Assembly: GCF_014651075.1 (NCBI RefSeq) | Contig: NZ_BMWE01000004.1 | Span: forward strand, 248,001 to 312,000 | DNA length: 64,000 nucleotides | From: Streptomyces djakartensis | Lineage (GTDB): Bacteria > Actinomycetota > Actinomycetes > Streptomycetales > Streptomycetaceae | Direction: 5' to 3' | Shown: piece after piece, positions 58,372-64,000 of the stretch | How positions within the stretch are numbered: the stretch's first letter is position 1 | Layout of the letters: every line of letters begins with the position of its first letter | Notes under the pieces: generated by a model | Databases searched by the model: none | What the model was told of the DNA's origin: nothing | What the model saw: the letters and a program-made list of their open reading frames with translations, nothing else | Translations under genes and position numbers: made by a program

Positions 58372-59619
58372 ATGAGAGTACTGAGACTCAGGCTGTACGG
58401 CATCGCCTTCCTGGTGGTCCTCGCGCTGCTGCTGTCGCTCGCCGTGGCCGTCTACCAGCAGGCGTTCACCTCGGTGGTGCGCATCACCCTGCAGGCCGGC
58501 AGCCTCGGCAACCAGCTGGATCCGCGCGCCGACGTCAAACTCCGCGGGCTGCTGGTCGGGGAGGTGCGCTCGGTGCGCGCCGACGGCGAGAAGGCGACCC
58601 TGGACATCGCCCTCAAACCGGAGCACGTCGCCTCCATCCCGTCGGACGTGCACGCCCGGCTGCTGCCCAAGACGCTGTTCGGCGAGAAGTACGTCGACCT
58701 CGTGCCGCCGCGCGGTTCCGCGGCCCGGCCCATCCGGGACGGGGACGTCATCACCCAGGACCGCACGAAGGCCGGCATGGAACTCCAGCGGCTGCTGAAC
58801 GACCTGCTGCCGCTGCTGCGCACGGTCGAGCCGGCCCAACTGAACGCCACCCTCTCCGCGTTCGCGACCGCGCTGGAGGGCCGCGGTGACCGGATCGGCG
58901 ACAACCTCACCCGCGTCGACAGCTATCTGCGCCGCCTCAACCCGCATCTGCCGTCCCTGAAGAAGGACATCTCGCGCTTCGCCGATGTGGCGGAGGTGTA
59001 CGGGGACGCGGCCCCCGACCTGATGCGCATCCTGCGGAACACGGTCACCACCAGCCGCACCATCGTCGACGAGAAGGACCGGCTGGCCGCCGCGCTGCGC
59101 ACCACGGCGACCGCGGCGCGCACCGGGGAGGACTTCCTCGACGTGAACGGCGACCGGCTGATCACGCTGGGCCGGGTCTCCCGGCCCACCCTGGAGCTGT
59201 TCGCCCGCTACTCACCCGAGTACCCCTGCCTCCTCGAAGGCCTGGTCCGGCAGGACAAGGCCTCCCAGGAGGCCTTCCGGGGCGGCCGGATGCGGATCAC
59301 CCTCGAGGTCGTACGCCCGCAGGCCGGCTACCGGCCCGGCGAGGAACCGCGGTACGCCGAGCGGTCCGGGCCGAACTGCCGGGGCCTGCCCCGCCCCCAG
59401 GTGCCCGCACCGCACACGAAGCTCAACGACGGTACGTCGCCCGGTGGCCCGGGCGGCGCCCTGCCCGGAGGTGTCAAGGTGTCCGCCACCGAGGCCGAGC
59501 AGCGGGCCGTGGGCTCGCTCGTGGCCCCCGTCCTCGGCGTACCGGCGGACGAGGTGCCGCCCGTCACGACGCTGCTGTTCGGTCCGATGGCCCGGGGAAC
59601 GGCGGTGAGCGTCGCATGA
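58372..59619 (+). CDS. mceA: Mce-family protein, MceA position (415 aa)
   Basis: ATG 58372 gives MRVLRLRLYGIAFLVVLALLLSLAVAVY, an N-terminal membrane anchor. The MCE/MlaD domain follows at about 38-115 (VRITLQAGSLGNQLDPRADVKLRGLLVGEVRSV, KTLFGEKYVDLVPP). Next is the long helical Mce region and a C-terminal part with two Cys (YPCLLEG, GPNCRGLP), then a Gly/Pro linker. Mce proteins form the envelope shuttle that delivers lipids or sterols to the YrbE permease. The stop overlaps mceB (ATGA). Confidence 0.85.
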   Translation: MRVLRLRLYGIAFLVVLALLLSLAVAVYQQAFTSVVRITLQAGSLGNQLDPRADVKLRGLLVGEVRSVRADGEKATLDIALKPEHVASIPSDVHARLLPKTLFGEKYVDLVPPRGSAARPIRDGDVITQDRTKAGMELQRLLNDLLPLLRTVEPAQLNATLSAFATALEGRGDRIGDNLTRVDSYLRRLNPHLPSLKKDISRFADVAEVYGDAAPDLMRILRNTVTTSRTIVDEKDRLAAALRTTATAARTGEDFLDVNGDRLITLGRVSRPTLELFARYSPEYPCLLEGLVRQDKASQEAFRGGRMRITLEVVRPQAGYRPGEEPRYAERSGPNCRGLPRPQVPAPHTKLNDGTSPGGPGGALPGGVKVSATEAEQRAVGSLVAPVLGVPADEVPPVTTLLFGPMARGTAVSVA

Positions 59620-60653
59620 GGACCCAGGGAGCCCGTCAAGCGGCCGCCCCACTGGCCAAGTTCGGCCTCTTCGCGCTGGTCACGATCGCGGCGACGGCCC
59701 TGCTCGCCGCCACCATCGTCAACGTCTCCCTCACCCCGAAGGACACCTACCGGGCGGTGTTCAGCGATGTGACCGGCCTGGAGAAGGGCGACGACATCCG
59801 CGTGGCGGGGGTACGGGTCGGCGAGGTCGAGGGCATCCGGATCAAGGACCGGACGCTGGCCGAGGTCACCTTCACGGTCACCGCGGACCGCCCCCTGTTC
59901 ACCAGCACCGGCGCGGTCGTCCGCTACCGCAACCTGGTCGGGCAGCGGTACATCGCGCTCACCGAGGGCGTCGGCGGCAGCACCCGGCTGCGGCCCGGCG
60001 GCACCATCCCGCTGTCCCGGACGCAGCCCGCGCTGGACCTCAACGCGCTGCTGAACGGCTTCAAACCGCTGTTCGCCGCGCTCAGCCCGGACGACGTCAA
60101 CCAGCTCGCCACCGAGATCATCAAGACCCTGCAGGGCGAGGGCGGCACGGTGAACAGCCTGCTCGCGCACACGGCGTCGCTCACCACGACGCTCGCCGAC
60201 CGCGACGAGCTGATCGGTTCCGTGATCGACAACCTCAACTCCGTCCTGAAGACCCTCGACCGGCGCGGTGCCCGCTTCTCCGAACTGCTCAAGCAGCTGC
60301 GGCGGGTGATCTCCGGACTGTCCGCCGACCGGAAACCCATCGGGGAGTCCCTGGTGAGCATCGGCGACCTCACCGAGGCCACGTCAGGGCTCCTGCACGA
60401 CGCCCGGCCGCCACTGAAGGACGACATCGCCGGGCTGGGCGAACTGACGGGAACGCTGAACAAGAACGAGAAGACCGTGGAGGGCGTGCTGAAGCGGCTG
60501 CCGAACAAGCTCACCGAGCTGACCGGGACGGCGTCCTACGGCTCGTGGTTCAACTTCTACCTCTGTGACTTCGACGGACGGATCGTGCTGCCGAAGACCA
60601 AGCGGGCGCTCACCCCCCAGTTCCAGGTGGCGCGGGCGAGGTGCGGCGCATGA
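59616..60653 (+). CDS. mceB: Mce-family protein, MceB position (345 aa)
   Basis: ATG 59616 overlaps the mceA stop. Membrane anchor FGLFALVTIAATALLAATIV at about 14-33, MCE domain YRAVFSDVTGLEKGDDIRVAGVRVGEVEGI with RYRNLVGQRYIALTEG, helical region to about 310, and an end with YLCDFDGRI and RARCGA. The Cys near the C terminus pairs are usual for Mce proteins. It is coupled to mceC by ATGA. Confidence 0.86.
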   Translation: MRTQGARQAAAPLAKFGLFALVTIAATALLAATIVNVSLTPKDTYRAVFSDVTGLEKGDDIRVAGVRVGEVEGIRIKDRTLAEVTFTVTADRPLFTSTGAVVRYRNLVGQRYIALTEGVGGSTRLRPGGTIPLSRTQPALDLNALLNGFKPLFAALSPDDVNQLATEIIKTLQGEGGTVNSLLAHTASLTTTLADRDELIGSVIDNLNSVLKTLDRRGARFSELLKQLRRVISGLSADRKPIGESLVSIGDLTEATSGLLHDARPPLKDDIAGLGELTGTLNKNEKTVEGVLKRLPNKLTELTGTASYGSWFNFYLCDFDGRIVLPKTKRALTPQFQVARARCGA

Positions 60654-61753
60654 GGATCCGCATCGCGCCGCGCCGGACGCGGCGCCGCCGCCCCGAGCCC
60701 CTGGTGAAGGTGCGCGTCCTGCCACCGAAGCTGCCGAGGATCAGGCTGTCCCGGAAGGCGGGCCGCCCGCGGCTGAAGCCCTTCCGGGACCGCAACCCCG
60801 TGGTCGTCGGCGTGGCCGGGCTCACCACCCTCGCGCTGCTGACCGTGGCCGCGTTCAACGCCGACAGCCTGCCGGTGATCGGCGGCGGCGAGACGTACAG
60901 CGCCGCCTTCTCGGAGGCGGGCGGCCTCAAACCCGGCGACGAGGTGCGGATCGCCGGGGTCAAGGTCGGCAAGGTCGAGAACGTCGATCTGGACGGCGAC
61001 CACGTCAAGGTGACCTTCAAGGTCAAGGACGACCCGGAGTTCGGCACCGGCACCGGCGCGTCCATCCGGGTCAAGACGATCCTCGGCGCGAAGTACCTGG
61101 CGCTGCACCCGAAGGGACCGGGCCGGCTGCGGCCGGGCAGCGAGATCCCGCTGCGGCGGACGGTGTCCGCCTACGACGTCGTACGGGCGTTCAGCGACCT
61201 GACGACCACGACGGAGGAAGTCGACACCGAGCAGCTCGCGAAGGCGCTCGACACGATCTCCACCACCTTCCAGGACTCACCCGCCGAGGTCCGGGCCTCC
61301 ATCAGGGGACTGTCCCGGATCTCCCGGACGGTGGCCTCCCGCGACGAGGCGCTGCGCGAGCTCCTCGCCCACGCGAACGGGGTCACGAAGGTGCTGGCCG
61401 CGCGCTCCGAGGACTTCTCCGCGCTGGTGAAGGACGGCGACAAGCTGTTCAAGGAGATCAGCAGGCGGCGTGCCGCGATCCACAAGCTGCTCAAGAGCTC
61501 CGCCCTGCTGGGCATCGAGCTCTCCGGCCTGGTCGAGGACAACCGGAAGGAGATCGGGCCCGCGCTGAGAAACCTCAACACGTTCGTCAGGATGCTCGAA
61601 CGCAACCAGGCGAGCCTGGAACGCAGCGTCAAGCTGATCGCGCCCTACGTCCGGGTCTTCAGCAACACCCTCGGCAACGGCCGCTGGTTCGACTCCTACG
61701 TCCAGAACCTGGTCGCCGCCCCGGTGGTGCCACGTACGGGAGGCTCACGATGA
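60650..61753 (+). CDS. mceC: Mce-family protein, MceC position, with long basic N-terminus (367 aa)
   Basis: ATG 60650 overlaps the mceB stop. The first 45 residues are very basic (MRIRIAPRRTRRRRPEP, then RIRLSRKAGRPRLKPFRDRN), followed by the anchor VVVGVAGLTTLALLTVAAF. The MCE domain reads AFSEAGGLKPGDEVRIAGVKVGKVENV with VKTILGAKYLALHPKG. A helical region follows. Arg/Lys-rich cytoplasmic leaders of this length are unusual among Mce proteins and may bind the ATPase or the membrane surface. The next gene is coupled by ATGA. Confidence 0.84.
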   Translation: MRIRIAPRRTRRRRPEPLVKVRVLPPKLPRIRLSRKAGRPRLKPFRDRNPVVVGVAGLTTLALLTVAAFNADSLPVIGGGETYSAAFSEAGGLKPGDEVRIAGVKVGKVENVDLDGDHVKVTFKVKDDPEFGTGTGASIRVKTILGAKYLALHPKGPGRLRPGSEIPLRRTVSAYDVVRAFSDLTTTTEEVDTEQLAKALDTISTTFQDSPAEVRASIRGLSRISRTVASRDEALRELLAHANGVTKVLAARSEDFSALVKDGDKLFKEISRRRAAIHKLLKSSALLGIELSGLVEDNRKEIGPALRNLNTFVRMLERNQASLERSVKLIAPYVRVFSNTLGNGRWFDSYVQNLVAAPVVPRTGGSR

Positions 61754-62883
61754 CCCGGCGCTCACCCGTCCGGCGCACCCTGGTGCTGCTCACCGCGCTC
61801 GCGGTCCTCGCCGCGCTCGCCGTCATGCTCTGGCCGCGCCCCGGCACCGTCCGGGTCACCGCGTACTTCCCGCGCACCGTCGGTGTCTACCCCGGCTCGG
61901 ACGTCCGCGTCCTCGGCATCCGCATCGGCGAGGTCAAGCGGATCACGCCGGAGGGCGGCCGGGTGCGCGTCGAGCTGGAGTACGAGGAGGGCCGCAAGCT
62001 GCCCGCGGACGCGCAGGCCGCCATCATCAACTCCTCGGTGGTCAGCGACCGTTACGTGCAGCTGCTGCCGGTGTACCGGAAGGGCCCGGTGCTGCGGGAC
62101 GGCGACGTCATCCCCGAGTCGCGCACCGCCGTCCCCGTCGAGTTGGACCGCATCTTCGACAGCCTGCACACCACCTCCGAGGCGCTCGGGCCGAAGGGCG
62201 CCAACAGGGACGGATCCCTGTCGCGGCTGCTGGGCGTGAGCGCGGACAACCTCGAAGGCCAGGGCGAGAACATCAACCAGACCGTCGAGGATCTCTCGCA
62301 GGCCGTCACCACCCTGTCCGACGGGCGGGGTGACCTGTTCGGCACCGTACAGAACCTCCAGGTGTTCACCGCCGCGCTGGCGGCCGACGACCGGAGCGTC
62401 CGGTCGTTCAACCGCAGCCTCACCGACGTGGCGGAGCAGCTCGCCGCGGAGCGCAAGGACCTCGCGGAGGCACTGAAGCACCTGGGCGCCGCGCTCGGCG
62501 ACGTGTCGCAGTTCGTGAAGGAGAACAAGACGTCACTGACCTCCAACGTGCGGGGCCTCAGCAAGGTCACCAAGGTCCTGGTCACCCAGCGCGCCGCGCT
62601 GGAGGAACTGCTGGCGGTCGCCCCCACGGGCCTGTCGAACCTGCAGAACGCCTACAACGCCTCCGCCGGCACGCTCGACACCCGCAACAACGCCCAGGGG
62701 CCGCAGGACCCGGCGTCCGTCCTGTGCTCCCTGCTGAGGACGACCGGCGACGAGGGCGGCGAGAACCCGGAGTGCGCGGAGCTGAAGAAGCTCTTCGACT
62801 CCCTGCCCGAGGTACCGAAGGCCCCCGTCACGACGGGCACGGTCGACCGCACGCTCGGCGGAATCCTGGAGGCACGGGCATGA
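61750..62883 (+). CDS. mceD: Mce-family protein, MceD position (377 aa)
   Basis: ATG 61750 overlaps the mceC stop. Anchor VLLTALAVLAALAVMLW; MCE domain VTAYFPRTVGVYPGSDVRVLGIRIGEVKRI with NSSVVSDRYVQLLPVY; long helical region (SQAVTTLSDGRGDLFGTVQNL, LAEALKHLGAALGDVSQFV); C-terminal part with LCSLLRTTG and ECAELKKLF. The start-stop overlap with mceE (ATGA at 62880) continues the pattern of strict coupling through the operon. Confidence 0.85.
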   Translation: MTRRSPVRRTLVLLTALAVLAALAVMLWPRPGTVRVTAYFPRTVGVYPGSDVRVLGIRIGEVKRITPEGGRVRVELEYEEGRKLPADAQAAIINSSVVSDRYVQLLPVYRKGPVLRDGDVIPESRTAVPVELDRIFDSLHTTSEALGPKGANRDGSLSRLLGVSADNLEGQGENINQTVEDLSQAVTTLSDGRGDLFGTVQNLQVFTAALAADDRSVRSFNRSLTDVAEQLAAERKDLAEALKHLGAALGDVSQFVKENKTSLTSNVRGLSKVTKVLVTQRAALEELLAVAPTGLSNLQNAYNASAGTLDTRNNAQGPQDPASVLCSLLRTTGDEGGENPECAELKKLFDSLPEVPKAPVTTGTVDRTLGGILEARA

Positions 62884-64000
62884 GCGTCTCCCGCACGACA
62901 GGCGTGGCCGCGTGGGCCGCTGCCGGTTCGCTGCTGCTGACGGGCTGCGAGTTCAACGGCTGGTACGACCTCCCGCTGCCCGGAGGAGCGGCGGCGGACG
63001 ACCGCGCCTACCACGTCACGGTCGAGTTCAAGGACGTCCTCGACCTGGTGCCCCAGTCGGCGGTCAAGGTCAACGACGTCACCGTGGGCGCGGTCGAGAA
63101 AGTGGAGCTGAACGGCTGGCACGCCCGGGTGCGGCTGCGCGTCGCAGACTCGGTGAAGCTGCCCGCCAACGCGGTCGCCGATCTGAGGCAGACCAGCATG
63201 CTCGGCGAGAAGTACGTGGCACTGTCCCCGCCGGCCGGTACCGCGCCCGTCGGACGGCTTCGCGACGGCGACCACGTGCCGCTGTCCCGCAGCGGCCGCA
63301 ACCCGGAGATCGAGGAGGTGCTGTCCGCCCTGTCGGCGCTGCTCAACGGCGGCGGTGTCGCCCAGCTGAAGACGATCACCGTCGAGCTCAACAAGGCCCT
63401 GGAGGGCCGCGAGAACCGGGTCAGGTCCCTGCTCACGGAACTCGACACCTTCCTCGGCGGCCTCGACGGGCAGCGCGCGGAGATCGTCCGCGCGCTCAAG
63501 GGCATCGACCGGCTGGCCAAGCGCCTGCGGACGGAGCGGGAGACGATCGCCGAGGCCGTGGACACGCTGCCACCCGCGCTGAAGGTCCTCGCCGACCAGC
63601 GCCGCGACCTGACGCGGATGCTCACCGCCCTGTCGGAACTGAGCAGGACCGGCACCCGGGTCGTGAACGCATCGCGCGACGACGCCGTCGCCGATCTCAA
63701 GCAGCTAAGGCCGATCCTGCAGCAGCTCGTCAAAGCGGGCGACGACCTGCCCAACGCCCTCGAACTGCTCACCACCTATCCGTTCCCGCGCAACGTGGTC
63801 GACGCGGTCAGGGGCGACTACGTCAACCTCTCGGTCACCGCCGACCTCGACCTGGCGGGCATCTACGGCAACGTCGAGGACAAGCCCGGCGGGTCCGGCG
63901 GATCCGGTGAGGGGGACGACGGCCCCGGCACCCCGGACCTGCCGGATCTGCCGGACCCGCCGAAGGTGCCGGACCTCCCGGAGGTGCCCGGTGTCCCGGC
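62880..64000 (+). CDS. mceE: Mce-family lipoprotein, MceE position, cut by the window end
   Basis: ATG 62880. The N terminus is a lipoprotein signal with lipobox LLLTGC (Cys about 23), as in LprK/MceE proteins. MCE domain: VEFKDVLDLVPQSAVKVNDVTVGAVEKV with SMLGEKYVALSPP. The helical region ends with TTYPFPRNVVDAVRGDYVNL, typical of MceE. The last visible part is a Gly/Ser linker and then a Pro-Asp-Leu repeat (PDLPDLPDPPKVPDLPEVPG). An MceF gene is expected just beyond the edge. Confidence 0.85.
   Translation, partial: MSVSRTTGVAAWAAAGSLLLTGCEFNGWYDLPLPGGAAADDRAYHVTVEFKDVLDLVPQSAVKVNDVTVGAVEKVELNGWHARVRLRVADSVKLPANAVADLRQTSMLGEKYVALSPPAGTAPVGRLRDGDHVPLSRSGRNPEIEEVLSALSALLNGGGVAQLKTITVELNKALEGRENRVRSLLTELDTFLGGLDGQRAEIVRALKGIDRLAKRLRTERETIAEAVDTLPPALKVLADQRRDLTRMLTALSELSRTGTRVVNASRDDAVADLKQLRPILQQLVKAGDDLPNALELLTTYPFPRNVVDAVRGDYVNLSVTADLDLAGIYGNVEDKPGGSGGSGEGDDGPGTPDLPDLPDPPKVPDLPEVPGVP

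Noticed and set aside
1..64000. CRISPR arrays
   Set aside because: No series of regularly spaced repeats was seen; the repeats found are two- or three-copy control elements.

Overview
The window is high-GC DNA from a filamentous actinomycete, almost certainly a Streptomyces. The evidence is the strong G/C third-position bias, frequent GTG starts, ATGA/GTGA start-stop overlaps, an mce/yrbE lipid-transport operon, a Tat-exported arabinanase-type enzyme and a type II PKS-like gene cluster.

Region by region. (1) About 1-8700 is an accessory block, all on the + strand, with the content of an integrated plasmid, ICE or prophage: a C5-cytosine DNA methyltransferase, a WhiB-like protein, a RusA-type resolvase, an adenine-methylase-like protein, a DUF4314 protein and many small orphan genes. 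Two repeated control elements run through it: a promoter-like element with an AATGCATATAGAA core (three copies) and a GC-hairpin plus 15-nt leader containing the ribosome site (three copies). (2) 8904-15054 is a minus-strand cassette: a Ser/Thr kinase-SF1 helicase fusion, a PLD-type nuclease protein and a CoiA-like protein. The first two match the domain plan of a Mokosh type I anti-phage system. (3) At 15456-15502 lies the 3' half of a tRNA with anticodon CAT, an attachment-site scar. It is followed by a truncated tyrosine integrase, an HTH protein, a membrane protein and debris of HNH, CBS and IS3-type genes (to about 18810).

(4) 20311-32801 is a minus-strand biosynthetic cluster. GriI/GriH-type enzymes should make 3-amino-4-hydroxybenzoate (3,4-AHBA). 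An adenylating enzyme, two carrier proteins, a KS/CLF pair and a ketoreductase should extend it. Two more AMP-forming ligases, an atypical SDR and a small orphan protein follow. One gene in the cluster appears to be an in-frame fusion of the front of a CreE-like flavoprotein with the tail of a CreD-like lyase, as if the nitrite-making pair had been collapsed by a deletion. The whole resembles diazotisation-dependent pathways such as avenalumic acid and cremeomycin. (5) 33482-39131 carries an STM4015-type LRR protein, an OmpR-type two-component system (the regulator has a TTA codon) and an MmpL-type transporter.

(6) 39479-45998 is an aromatic catabolic operon (extradiol dioxygenase, FAH-family hydrolase, MhpA-like hydroxylase, acetoacetyl-CoA synthetase) with a divergent TetR regulator and two TGATGA-N2-TCATCA operators between them. 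(7) 46134-46755 is a VapB antitoxin and a frameshifted VapC. (8) 46979-54386 holds an acyltransferase-like membrane protein, two divergent secreted GH43-AbfB enzymes sharing a 15-bp repeat in their common promoter region, a NarL/DesK-type two-component pair and a TSUP transporter. (9) 54615 to the window end holds an ECF-type sigma factor with a membrane segment and Pro-rich tail, followed by an Mce ATPase, two YrbE permeases and MceA to MceE (the last cut by the window edge).

All functional calls are made by reading motifs and family resemblance; no database search was run.
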